DNA of 64,000 nt from Lysobacter sp. S4-A87 (lineage in GTDB: Bacteria; Pseudomonadota; Gammaproteobacteria; Xanthomonadales; Xanthomonadaceae): contig NZ_CP093341.1 of the NCBI RefSeq assembly GCF_022637455.1, positions 3,658,001 to 3,722,000 of the forward strand, in the 5' to 3' direction. Every line of letters starts with the position of its first letter. Position 1 is the stretch's first letter. Made by a program: the position numbers and the translations under genes. This document shows, piece by piece, positions 37,501-44,332 of the stretch. The notes under the pieces were generated by a model. That model ran no database searches and had not been told where the DNA came from. It was given only the letters and a program-made list of their open reading frames with translations.

Positions 37501-40500
37501 ACGCAGGGCGAAGTGGCCGCGCCGGAAAGCGAAGTCGGCCAGGCCCCGCTGAGCTTCGAAAGCCAGCCGCTGCGCGCGCCGACACAGGCGACCAGTTCGG
37601 CCAATCAGCCGCCCTCGATCGTCGCGCCGCGCGGGGCGAGGGCGACGACGGAAGCCGGCAGCGTGCAGGGCGCGGCGACGCCTGCGGCGGTGACGCCAGG
37701 TGCAACGGCGCCAGATGCAACGGCGCCGGCCACTTCGCCGGTGCGCTCGACCCTACCCGGCGCGGCACCGCCGTCGGTTGACCAGATGCTGCCGATGCCG
37801 CAGCCGGCGTCCGGTGCGGAATCGCAACCACGGCCGGATTCGGACTCGGAATCAGATCCGGAATCGGCAGAACCCCAAGCGCTGTCGGCGGCCCGTGAGC
37901 TGACCCCGGTCGAGGCCGCCGCAACCAGCGAAGTGCCGCGGTTCGTGCCGGCGCTTGGCGATCCGGCACCGGAGTATCCGCAATCGCCGGAGACCACAGA
38001 TTCGGCGCCGCAGGCCGTGCCGGTGCAGTCGGGCCAGGTCGACTACAGCGTCAACTCGTCCGTCGCCATCGTTGCAGTCGATGTCGACCGCGATGGCGTC
38101 CCGGCCGACGGCCAGTCGCCAGTGCACGTGGTGGTGCAACTGCTCGGCGAGGACGGCAAGCCGCTGGCCGGCCAGGCCTTCGCCACCATCGAGTACAGCG
38201 GCGGCCGGGTGAAGCTGCCCGGCGCGCGCACCGACGAACTCGGCCCGGGCCAACTGGATTCGGACCGCTTCACGCCGGGCATCCAGCTGCCGGTCGACAA
38301 CGGCCGCGCCGAGTTCGACCTGCTCGCGCCCGACGTGCCGCAGGACGTGATCCTGCGCATCACCTCCGGTGGCCAGACGGCCGAGAACACGCTGTCGTTC
38401 CTGCCGGAGATGCGCGAGATGATCGCCACCGGCCTGATCGAGGGCGTGATCAACTTCCGCGGTACCAGCAACGCCAACCCGATCGATCCGGTGCGGCGCG
38501 ACGACGGCTTCGACCGCGACATCCGCCGCTGGGAGAAGGAGTTCAACGACGGCAAGGCCAACGCCGCCGCGCGCACCGCGTTCTTCGTCAAGGGCCGGAT
38601 CAAGGGCGAGTACCTGCTGACTGCTGCCTACGACTCCGACAAGGACGTGCGTGGCCGCCTGCTGCGCGACATCCAGCCCGAGGAGTTCTATCCGGTCTAC
38701 GGCGACTCGTCGCTGCGCGGATTCGACGCGCAGTCGGCCGAGCGCCTGTACGTGCGCATCGACAAGAACCGCAGCTACCTGATGTACGGCGACTTCCAGA
38801 GCGGCGAGACGCTGGCGACGCAGACCGGGGTCAACAGCCGCGGCCAGATCCGCATGCGCAGTCTGGGTACCTACAACCGCACCGCCACGGGCCTGGGCTG
38901 GCACTTCGAGAGCAAGAAGGTCAGCGGCAATGTGTTCGCGTTCGAGGACTCGCTGCGCCAGGTGATCGACGAGTTCCCGAGCCAGGGCAGTGGCCCGTAC
39001 GGGTTGAGCAACAACGCCGTGCTCGAAGGCAGCGAGCGCGTCGAAGTGATCGTGCGCGACCGCAACCAGCCCTCGCGGATCATCTCGGTGCGGTCGCTGG
39101 CGCGCCTGGTGGACTACAGCTTCGAGCCGTTCTCCGGGCGGATCCTGCTCAACACCTTCCTGCCGGGCTTCGACACCGAGCTCAACCCGGTCTCGCTGCG
39201 GGTGACCTACGAACTCGACCAGGGCACCGAGAAGTTCTGGGTCTACGGCACCGATGTGCAGTGGCGCATCACCAGCAAGTTCGAGATCGGCGGGTCCTAC
39301 GTCCAGGACGAGAACCCGTTCGCCGAGTTCAAGATGGCCAGCGCCAACCTGGGCTACCGCTTCGGAAAGAACACCTGGATGGTGCTGGAGGCCGCGCGCA
39401 CGCAGAGCGAGGTCAACACCAACCCGATCAACCAGTACGCGACGCCGGCGCTCAGCGGTCTCAGCGGCGAGGTCGAGGGCGACGCCTATCGCTTCGAGTT
39501 CGGCCACGACGGCAAGAATTTCGACGTGAGCCTGTTCGGTGCCCGCACGGACCCGGAGTTCAACAACGCCGCCTCGCCGCTGTACGGCGGTCGTGGCGAG
39601 TACAGCCTGGAGATGGAGTACGCGATCGGCGAGCGCTTTGAGCTGTATGTCGAAGCCCTGCGCAGCGAGGACCGCAACCCTGACGGCGGTGAGCGCGACG
39701 CCGCCGGTGCCGGCATCCGCATCGACGCGACCAAGCGCCTGACCCTGGACTTCGGCGTGCGCACGATCGACGAGACCATCGGCATCACCTCGCCGTGGTC
39801 GATCTCGCCACCGTTCGGCTCCACCGGCGGACTCAGCGGTGGCTTCGCCTCCGGCGCGGGTGGCGGCGCGCTGGGCTTCGGCCAGCAGCCACTGGATCCG
39901 GCGACGGGCCTGCCGGTGATCCGCAGCAATGGCACCGTGCCGACGTCCGACCTGCCGGTCGGCACCGAGCTGTCCTCCGATACCGTCCATGCCGGCGTCG
40001 GCTACGTCATCAACGACAAGTTCGTCGTCGGCGGCGAGTACGAGCAGGACTTCAACGGCGAGGACCGCAATCGCGTCGCCCTCGGCGTCGACTACCGGCT
40101 GCGCGAGCGCAACCGCCTGTACGGCCGCTACGAGCGCCAGACCGGCCTGACCAGCGCCTACGGCATCACCACCGCCGATCGCGAGAGCGACGCGCTGGTG
40201 TTCGGTGTCGACAGCACCTACATCAAGGACACGCAGGTGTTCAGCGAGTACCGCATGCGCGATGCGATCAGCGGTCGCGACATCCAGATGGCCTCGGGCA
40301 TCCGCAACTCCTGGGACATCAAGGAGGGCCTGCGCCTGAGCAGCGCGGCCGAACACGTGCGCATCTACGACGGCGACACCGGCGATGCCACCGCCCTGGC
40401 GTTCGGCCTGGATTACAGCGCCAACCCGCTGTGGCGCGGCGCGGCGCGGATCGAGTACCGCATCTCCGGCGATGTCGACTCCACGCCGGACACCGACGAG

Positions 40501-41208
40501 CAGTTCGACACAACGCTGCTGCAGCTGCTGTACGCGCGCAAGATCAACCGCGACTGGACGTTGCTGGCACGCAACTACCTGCTGGCCACCAACTACGAAT
40601 CGCGCGGCGACGTCATGCAGGACCGCTTCCAGCTCGGCGTCGCCTACCGCGACACCGACCGCAACCGCGTCAATGCGCTGGCGCGCTACGAATACAAGCT
40701 CGAGGAAGACGACAGCGGCATCGTCAATGGCTTCCTGACCGGCGGCGACATCGGTCAGGACGTGCGCACGCGCGCCCATATCTTCTCGACCCATGCCGAC
40801 TGGCATCCGTTGCGGCCGTGGTGGCTGACCGGCCGTGTCGCTGCCAAGTGGCAGGAAGACCGCTTCTCCTACAACGACGGCACCCGCGTCGACAGCCGCT
40901 TCCGTGGCGTGCTGGTGTCCGGCCGGGTGGTCTACGACATCACCGAGAACTGGGACATTGGCGTGCTGGCCTCGAGCTTCTTCGGCGACAACGACGCCAA
41001 CCAGTACGCCTATGGTGTCGAGGTCGGGCGGTTGCTCAAGCAGAACCTGTGGCTGTCGGCCGGCTACAACTTCGTCGGATTCGTCGGCGACCCGGACCTG
41101 ACCGGCTACGAGTACACGGATGAAGGCGCGTTCATCCGCCTGCGCATCAAGTTCGACGAAGACCTGTTCCTGAGAGAAGACGACCGCTACCGCAAGCCGG
41201 AGCAGTGA
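28516..41208 (+). CDS. giant exported protein: DUF11 and SdrD_B-type repeats, linker, and C-terminal beta-barrel-like region
   Basis: 4,230 residues. The long signal peptide (cleavage near Ala42, SLPAFA-VDLQ) implies Sec export. About eight DUF11-type domains follow (starts near residues 43, 192, 315, 448, 606, 764, 948, 1117; typical ADLSLEKTASPNPAVAGG). Next are about eight SdrD_B/Cna_B-like domains (1289, 1416, 1550, 1670, 1792, 1911, 2034, 2153), with a ~120-residue period, a GRVWLDxNNDGVID core and a YNFGE end. Mixed DUF11/SdrD-like domains (2292, 2447, 2582, 2734, 2882), an Ala/Pro then Asp/Ser/Glu-rich linker (~2980-3170) and an Ig-like domain (~3175-3310) come next. Residues ~3310-4230 show alternating aromatic amphipathic strands ending GAFIRLRIKF, which suggests an outer membrane beta barrel. 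No LPXTG. Probably a surface adhesin or matrix structure; function unproven. Confidence 0.85.
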   Translation: MVQSGRSDPQRNHAPLWRAAAWCVRSLLMTLLLCAASLPAFAVDLQVSDLSDTGSDPTPAGGVVTYSITVENSDADVADGAYVLLDLPPGTTAVSLPPFCSANAVVPTRIECNLGSLEGVLAGGQPVTFQIQVDTGALPPGLITIDAAVGQSPLPDPSIPLSDLPDTDPFFAGDENAADNRASQSTTLIDSADLSLEKTASPNPAVAGGIVTFTIAVTNNGPSDATNFSVNDSLPAGLNYIDGSASGTGWTFVGPNGTFAGTLPAGQTATYTFQAQVTATSGSVVNSADVTATGTPDPNPSNNVDDVSVGIGEGADMRINKSVSPAPATAGETVTFTILVTNDGPGAAENVSFTDPMPPGFNITGGNEPAGWTCTTGPLGGQRTCTHNGPYPAGSSDTFTITATVPASGPGSSGDQTNTATVTADTADPAPNDNSSSVTFTVLTPGADLALTKDKQPALVNVWDGTEPDLDSQMTTTINVTNQGPDTVTGQLVVVDTLAPGEQFLGGGPTPPWTCTAAPAIYIGPGNPQVVTCTLDASALPLASGQSAPPLTITTRAREEGTLTNNACTGGSGGSPEPITGGGANVDGNPGNDCSGDGSGSTTESADLSITKQTNGPGTADNTLPVTYTSFTYTITVSNAGPNGTPGVVINDPIPGFIPNRSTATVVGPPAWTCSIDGGGSLVCRSGATILAPGTSATATVTVSGPLDDSAARPAGICGAVAMPAGAWCNTAGVAVDPAIPGAIGEIDDSNNTASDFVRIPRVANVQTTAKTITTGTTGQVGVSSQSRIDYRNEGPSTVPGVVFRDVIGLPPNDSGFVVATATRDGAGDTVCTAVGGANVTTVASPAGPRFHTEGSGAGEVTITCTPLDMASGQVNSMTVVIVPIFNLTGNPARAFPDTGTFFFDRNGDGAPDPSGGTDASGDFEFNTVATNADDVKAAALTFATGEVDLITNKVDIGFAGGVDPMGYDPTDPSQNFVTYRITVLNNGGPSIATGVRITDVISPQAGATVRYDGASASEGGPFLPGACNITAGSNPVTGPATLTLTCFMPGAGFDNNQLGVIGVNAESALYVRFEYLTAPSATGDTLVDQASSAANETDTQPGNNSENENTSIRTRADLAVSKTTVTQTPAASPAVALPPTVDPVTVREPFFYVIEAVNNGPGSSLTLDRSGTNPLNGPGTRVVDTLPAGVIVTGAITWQKIGPDPPGPDEVPNGTGTCTLSGSTIDCSVGDLTFVPGNGGRVRIIVPARWDSVPPGGTSSNTATVSTQQVDNINGNDTVTVPLGVIASTITGTVFEDRDRTGGNGGVPQDAGTEPRIPGVALALAGTDVYGNAISLTTTTDASGNFTFGELSPSTSGYTITETQPVGFVNGPVDPPPPSLGGTYARGTPDSSYATIPVGRQDAGINYNFPELINASLSGFVYSDVDFSNTRTPGTDLPIVGATVELLDAASSSLLQTATTDGNGAYSFVNLDPLVIYTLREPLPAGDFNNAPLAVNPGLVSGAPCATGCVRGTAVGGDPLTTDRISTIDLAVGNGQGTEFNFGENPQDTAISGRVWLDLDNDGVIDTGEAGIANIGIRLSGINENGLPVLRDTTTDVDGNYSFTAIVPGTYTVTELTQPPGTFNGITVVGSLGGTATDLATTPSAISAITTTAGVAGTGYNFGEIQPASITGRVFYDFNNDGVFDSGEAGIATVAINLTGTADSGAAVNVSANSDANGVFTFPDLRPGTYTLTEPTQPPGTNNGITTAGTINGAASGTATPVATVPSAISNIALPAGGASIENRFGEIADGSISGRVWLDNNNDGVINLIENGLPNEQIQLAGIVSGGGAITRSVITLADGTWSFTSLPPGTYIVTQPNQPPDTLSGITVAGTGGGTATGAATTPSTVVGISLAISQAVDGYNFGEIPPASIIGRVYIDGNRNGVPDTIEVGIANVAVVLSGIDDLGQGVSVPGTTGPLGAFRFENLRPGQYLVTEPDQPPATSDGITEAGNIDGTRAGSATQVGELPSRIRDIILGPGRIALDNLFGEFPTGALSGRVWLDTNNDGVIDTSETGIASVTIQLTGQSLTGTPVSLTQTTDADGRYRFEGLPAGTYVLTEPDQPPGTVNGITVPGSSTGTATAPNTVPSQISGILLTLNQEAINYNFGEAPGASIAGKVYIDENLNGAFDAGEAGIPNVIVTLTGNDDLGQTVNAPLPALAMALVVNGSTATDANGDYIFDTLRPGTYTVTEPDQPPLTTDGVTTPGTVNGVSDGTATPRGTLPSAISAITLTPGAAAIGANFGEIADSPDLKVSKTAEPAQFTVNNIGRYSIRVRNTGPKPTVGNYVVEDRLPPGLTLAATPTGNGWACTGAIGESQLSCTSSTVIVRDQTNPDAIVVQARVAESAVASSPVNNAVLVEGGGEDQAHVPSPAERAAFSGDVTALPVCDPAITQNACRIATPIQLASAISGTVWFDAGDDDTHLDGGDRRLDGWRVELVDPASNAVIADAVTAADGTYRIRDLIPGVRQYVRFRHPTSGVLWGFPVTGETAGGPPAPCNPDGAIAGGTASTCRVTDQSISQLEVVLQSGAELPQQSLPVDPGGVVYDVVSRDPVPGSVVTLAPSGVCAGFEPTTSILNGGAGGYSIDGTAISMTVDANGFYQFLFAPSAPARCDYTLRVTPPGGFTFPSAVIPSQPNALNPPGAVGTNFEVQPQATAPSAPIGPGTAYYLSLVAGSATASIVHNHIPLDPASAPGLVISKTGDRQIVELGDTLMYTITIRQTAGAPMDTVNVIDNLPPGFTYIDGTARADGSAIPDPAGKPGPRLVFTTGPISVGEQIILTYRVGVGSMQGDGINRAQAYGCSITGGCVDPNTLQPLPGVVPSNQAQYRVRITGGVFTDEGCVLGKIYVDTNNNQMQDHEELGIPGVRMYFEDGTWMVSDSEGKYSYCGLPPKSHTLKVDASTLPVGSRLVASSNRNLGDADSLFIDLKNGELHRADFIEGSGSNEVLEQVKARRTQGEVAAPESEVGQAPLSFESQPLRAPTQATSSANQPPSIVAPRGARATTEAGSVQGAATPAAVTPGATAPDATAPATSPVRSTLPGAAPPSVDQMLPMPQPASGAESQPRPDSDSESDPESAEPQALSAARELTPVEAAATSEVPRFVPALGDPAPEYPQSPETTDSAPQAVPVQSGQVDYSVNSSVAIVAVDVDRDGVPADGQSPVHVVVQLLGEDGKPLAGQAFATIEYSGGRVKLPGARTDELGPGQLDSDRFTPGIQLPVDNGRAEFDLLAPDVPQDVILRITSGGQTAENTLSFLPEMREMIATGLIEGVINFRGTSNANPIDPVRRDDGFDRDIRRWEKEFNDGKANAAARTAFFVKGRIKGEYLLTAAYDSDKDVRGRLLRDIQPEEFYPVYGDSSLRGFDAQSAERLYVRIDKNRSYLMYGDFQSGETLATQTGVNSRGQIRMRSLGTYNRTATGLGWHFESKKVSGNVFAFEDSLRQVIDEFPSQGSGPYGLSNNAVLEGSERVEVIVRDRNQPSRIISVRSLARLVDYSFEPFSGRILLNTFLPGFDTELNPVSLRVTYELDQGTEKFWVYGTDVQWRITSKFEIGGSYVQDENPFAEFKMASANLGYRFGKNTWMVLEAARTQSEVNTNPINQYATPALSGLSGEVEGDAYRFEFGHDGKNFDVSLFGARTDPEFNNAASPLYGGRGEYSLEMEYAIGERFELYVEALRSEDRNPDGGERDAAGAGIRIDATKRLTLDFGVRTIDETIGITSPWSISPPFGSTGGLSGGFASGAGGGALGFGQQPLDPATGLPVIRSNGTVPTSDLPVGTELSSDTVHAGVGYVINDKFVVGGEYEQDFNGEDRNRVALGVDYRLRERNRLYGRYERQTGLTSAYGITTADRESDALVFGVDSTYIKDTQVFSEYRMRDAISGRDIQMASGIRNSWDIKEGLRLSSAAEHVRIYDGDTGDATALAFGLDYSANPLWRGAARIEYRISGDVDSTPDTDEQFDTTLLQLLYARKINRDWTLLARNYLLATNYESRGDVMQDRFQLGVAYRDTDRNRVNALARYEYKLEEDDSGIVNGFLTGGDIGQDVRTRAHIFSTHADWHPLRPWWLTGRVAAKWQEDRFSYNDGTRVDSRFRGVLVSGRVVYDITENWDIGVLASSFFGDNDANQYAYGVEVGRLLKQNLWLSAGYNFVGFVGDPDLTGYEYTDEGAFIRLRIKFDEDLFLREDDRYRKPEQ

Positions 41209-41216
41209 GGACGGAC

Positions 41217-42215
41217 ATGACCATTCCATCGACGCCCCTGTTGATCGGCTTGCTGCTGGCAATCGTTCAGGCACCCGTGCTTGCGCAGAGCAGCGATGCC
41301 CAGGCCGGCGACCCGCAGCTCACGCCGTCGAAGGCGCGGATCACCGACGAATCGATCTACCGCGACGAGTCGACCTACCAGGCAACGCAGGACCGCATCC
41401 AGGCGCTCAACGACGGTGGGCGGCCGGTACGCGACTACCATCTGTCGAAGGCGCAGTGCTGGCTCGATGTCTCGTTCCACGAGTACAGCCGCAACGACCG
41501 CAGCGACTTCCCGCAGGGCGCGCTGGACGAATCGACCAAGCTGATCACCGCGATGGAGCAGGGCGTGACGCCGCTGCCGAACGAAACGCCGGCAGTGAAC
41601 AACGCCGCCCGCCTGCGCGAGGACCTGTGGAAACGCCTTGGCGCCATCTACGGCACGCCCGGCTATGAATGCGCGCAGCAGGAGATGGCCTGCGGCGAGG
41701 TCGAACTGGTGCACGCCGGCAACGAGTTCAACCAGCAGGGCTGGCGCCATGCCAAACCCTACGTGCAGATGGCCGAGGATCATGTCAACGACGCCGAGGC
41801 CCTGGCGCGAAACTGCACGCCGGTGCCGCAGAACATGGAGCTGACGGCGAACCTGGTGTTCGACTTCGACCGCGACACGATCAAGCAGGTACGGCCCGAC
41901 TCGATGCGCGCGGTCACCGAAGCGCTGGCGCGGGTGAAGGACGAGAACCTGCGCGTCACCTCGGTGCGCCTGATCGGCCACGCCGATCGCATCCAGGGGC
42001 CGAACCGCCAGTACAACGAGGATCTGTCCAAGCGCCGGGCGATGGCCGTGCGCGACTACCTGGTCGCGCAGGGCATTGCCGCGGACGTGATCAGCTACGA
42101 ATGGCGCGGCGACCGCGAGCCGGTGCAGGCCTGCGAAGGCGTGCCGGCGAAGCAGTTGCACGAATGCCTGCTGCCCAACCGCCGTGTCGAAGTGAAGTTC
42201 GACGTACAGCGCTGA
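41217..42215 (+). CDS. OmpA-family protein with C-terminal peptidoglycan-binding domain
   Basis: 332 residues. Signal peptide MTIPSTPLLIGLLLAIVQAP, cleaved near VLA-QSS. The middle region (about 30-210) is helical and not obviously a barrel. The C-terminal OmpA/MotB domain starts near LTANLVFDFDRDTIKQ and includes LIGHADRIQGPNRQYNEDLSKRR, with the Asp and Arg that bind diaminopimelate, and ends NRRVEVKF. It begins 8 bp after the giant gene's stop; a GTG at 41205 overlaps that stop, but the ATG with a GAGG site is preferred. The coupling suggests it anchors the giant protein to the cell wall. Confidence 0.85.
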   Translation: MTIPSTPLLIGLLLAIVQAPVLAQSSDAQAGDPQLTPSKARITDESIYRDESTYQATQDRIQALNDGGRPVRDYHLSKAQCWLDVSFHEYSRNDRSDFPQGALDESTKLITAMEQGVTPLPNETPAVNNAARLREDLWKRLGAIYGTPGYECAQQEMACGEVELVHAGNEFNQQGWRHAKPYVQMAEDHVNDAEALARNCTPVPQNMELTANLVFDFDRDTIKQVRPDSMRAVTEALARVKDENLRVTSVRLIGHADRIQGPNRQYNEDLSKRRAMAVRDYLVAQGIAADVISYEWRGDREPVQACEGVPAKQLHECLLPNRRVEVKFDVQR

Positions 42216-42225
42216 CATATCTCAC

Positions 42226-42300
42226 GTAGCCCGGGTAAGCGAAGCGCACCCGGGGTCGAGGCGCGCAGGACCCCGGGTGCGCTTCGCTTACCCGGGCTAC
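42226..42300. repeat. perfect 32-bp inverted pair of GTAG-REP units
   Basis: Arms 42226-42257 and 42269-42300 are exact reverse complements, separated by 11 bp (GAGGCGCGCAG). Each arm is one GTAGCCCGGGTAAGCG-type REP. This is the convergent spacer between the ompA-like gene and the MscS gene, only 11 bp from the former's stop, so it probably serves as a two-way transcription end. No other terminator is present. Confidence 0.92.
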
Positions 42301-42322
42301 GGTGCTTCGACGGCGATGGTGT

Positions 42323-44023
42323 TTACCCGGCCTGGTCGGCGGTCGGTGGCGGCACGCCTTCCCAGTGCGCGCGGCCGACCATCTTCGGTTGCTCGGGGTC
42401 GGCTTCGTAGTTGGGCGACATGATCTGCACGCCGGCCTCGTTGAACGCGTCCTGGATGTTGGCGTGCAGTTCGGTCAGCACGAACGGGCGCAGGAACGGC
42501 TCGAGGATGCGCGCACGCAGCTTGTACTCGACGTAGAAGTCCGACAGCGCGGTCTGCAGCACATACGGCGCCGGTGACGCCTGGATCTTCGCGGTCTTGG
42601 CGGCCGCGTCCAGCAGCAGGCGGTGCACCTGTCGCCATGGCGAGTCGTAACCAATGGTCACGCCGGTTTCGAGCCAGAGGCCGGGGCCATCGGGATTGCG
42701 CGAGTAGTTGTGCAGCTGGCCACCGAGGACGACGTTGTTGGGGATGCTGATCTCCACGCCCATCAGGTTGCGCAGGCGGGTAGTGAACAGGCCGATCTGC
42801 AACACCTGGCCGTCGACCTCGCCGATCCGCACCAGGTCGCCCACCGCCATCGTGCGGGCATACAGCAGCGTGAATCCGCCGGCCGCCTGGCCGACGATGC
42901 TGGATGCGCCCAGCGAGATCATCAGGCCCACCAGCACGCTCAGGCCCTTGAACGCGTCGGTCTGCGCGCCGGGCAGGTACGGGTAGGCCATCGCCACGGC
43001 GAACAGCCAGATCACCGCCACCAGCAGTTTGCGGGTGGGTTCGGCGAGCTGGTCGTCGATGCCGAACAGCTGGAACCGGCCACTCTGCACGGCGCGGAAG
43101 GTCAGGCTCAGGGTCCGGGTCAGGAAGCGGGCGAGGAACAGGATGACGAATGCCGCCACCAGGCCAGGCACTGCGCCGGCAATCGCCTGGCCCCAGCCCG
43201 ACAGCAGGTCGACGATCCAGCCGGTCATGCGTTGCGCCCACGGCTGGGTGAAGCCGAATTGACCGAGGACGAATCTCAGCCATTCCTCCAGCACGAGCAG
43301 GGCGATCAGCCACAGCACCACGCGTTTGAACCAGTTGACGATGGTGCGCATGCTGGTCACGACGTGGCGCGTGGACTCCTGGCGCAGCGTCTGCACGCGT
43401 ACTTCGATCCAGCGCTGGAATCGCGATTCGATCTGCCGGCGCAGCCACAGCAGCGCGAGCATCGCCAGCGCGGCGACCAACGTCGCCAGCAATGACATGA
43501 GCACGCCATTGAGCAGTTGCCGCGGCGCGTGGTCGCGCTCGGCCGCCTGCACGGCTTCGGTCAGGTTGCGCGCGATCTGCGCGCGGGCCTGGGCCATGGT
43601 CTGGTGGTTCAGGGCATCCAGGTCGGCGGGCGTGAACATCGCCACGAGTTGTCCGCCCAGCAGGACCAGCGACCCCTGCGGGATGTCCTGGAATGCCACC
43701 GTGGGCGTGCCCGGCCGCTCCACCACCTGCTCGATGTTGCCTTCGGCCGTGCGCGCGCGCAGCTCGGGCGGGCGGCCGAGCAGGGTGCTGCGCAGGGTCA
43801 TGATGTCGCGGTTGAAGAACTTGACCGTCGCCTCGGTGGCAGGTGGCGGCGTGGCAGGCGCGGTGCCTTCGGTGGCGCCGGCCTGTTGTGCCGGGGGAGG
43901 GGCCGCGGTCGCGGCCAGCGACAGGCCTGCCAGCACGGCGGCAAGAATCAGCGCACGCAAGCGACGGCCGGCCCCCGGCCGCGCGCCAGCATCGTTTCCT
44001 GTGCTCATCCAAAGTCCAGGCAT
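42323..44023 (-). CDS. MscS-family mechanosensitive ion channel protein
   Basis: 566 residues. An N-terminal signal-type segment (LRALILAAVLAGLSLAATAA) is followed by a Pro/Ala/Gln stretch and a periplasmic domain, then a helix at VLMSLLATLVAALAMLALLW and several more. The MscS core begins near AVPGLVAAFVILFLARF. The pore helix carries GLMISLGASSIVGQAAGGF and leads to the beta domain (AVGDLVRIGEVDGQV, VEISIPNNVVLGGQLHNYSR). The C-terminal alpha-beta domain ends with YEADPEQPKM. It protects against hypo-osmotic shock. An alternative start at 44008 would trim five residues. Gene is convergent with the ompA-like gene. Confidence 0.93.
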   Translation of the reverse strand: MPGLWMSTGNDAGARPGAGRRLRALILAAVLAGLSLAATAAPPPAQQAGATEGTAPATPPPATEATVKFFNRDIMTLRSTLLGRPPELRARTAEGNIEQVVERPGTPTVAFQDIPQGSLVLLGGQLVAMFTPADLDALNHQTMAQARAQIARNLTEAVQAAERDHAPRQLLNGVLMSLLATLVAALAMLALLWLRRQIESRFQRWIEVRVQTLRQESTRHVVTSMRTIVNWFKRVVLWLIALLVLEEWLRFVLGQFGFTQPWAQRMTGWIVDLLSGWGQAIAGAVPGLVAAFVILFLARFLTRTLSLTFRAVQSGRFQLFGIDDQLAEPTRKLLVAVIWLFAVAMAYPYLPGAQTDAFKGLSVLVGLMISLGASSIVGQAAGGFTLLYARTMAVGDLVRIGEVDGQVLQIGLFTTRLRNLMGVEISIPNNVVLGGQLHNYSRNPDGPGLWLETGVTIGYDSPWRQVHRLLLDAAAKTAKIQASPAPYVLQTALSDFYVEYKLRARILEPFLRPFVLTELHANIQDAFNEAGVQIMSPNYEADPEQPKMVGRAHWEGVPPPTADQAG

Positions 44024-44332
44024 TGGGGTCCCCGGTGCGCATGGCCGCGGTCTCGTACCGCGGCGGCACGCCCTGTTTACCGCACAACGACGTCAAGGGC
44101 GCGTGGCGACGGCCAGGCGGGGCCCAGTCAACCAGCCCCACTGTGACCCCGGGCCGCCCAGGCATGACTTCCGGTGCTGGTCATCCGGGCCGATTTGCGC
44201 TCAGCTGCCAACGGGCAGGATCGGCACAGCCGGTCTGGGGCAAGTTGCTGCGTGGGGACGCAGCTGCTGTCGCCCGACCCATTACAGGCTCATCAGGGCC
44301 GATCACACCGTAGATCATTCAGGGGGAAGTTG
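44024..44332. promoter_or_regulatory. divergent spacer between the MscS and M1 peptidase genes
   Basis: 309 bp without a gene. It is GC-rich and must contain promoters for both flanking genes, but no unambiguous -35/-10 pair can be picked. A strong AGGGGGA ribosome binding site lies 5 bp before the M1 peptidase ATG. Open frames here are extensions of the flanking genes. Confidence 0.4.

Noticed and set aside
28516-41208. Sortase-anchored Gram-positive-type adhesin acquired by transfer
   Set aside because: No LPXTG motif or sortase gene, GC content and codon use match the neighbours, and the C-terminus looks like an outer membrane barrel.
33448-41274. Two very long minus-strand open frames (1,329 and 1,140 codons) opposite the giant gene
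   Set aside because: They lie inside a strongly coding plus-strand frame and have a composition typical of antisense frames in high-GC genes (His/Arg/Ala/Asp/Val-rich). No ribosome binding site or recognisable domain is seen.
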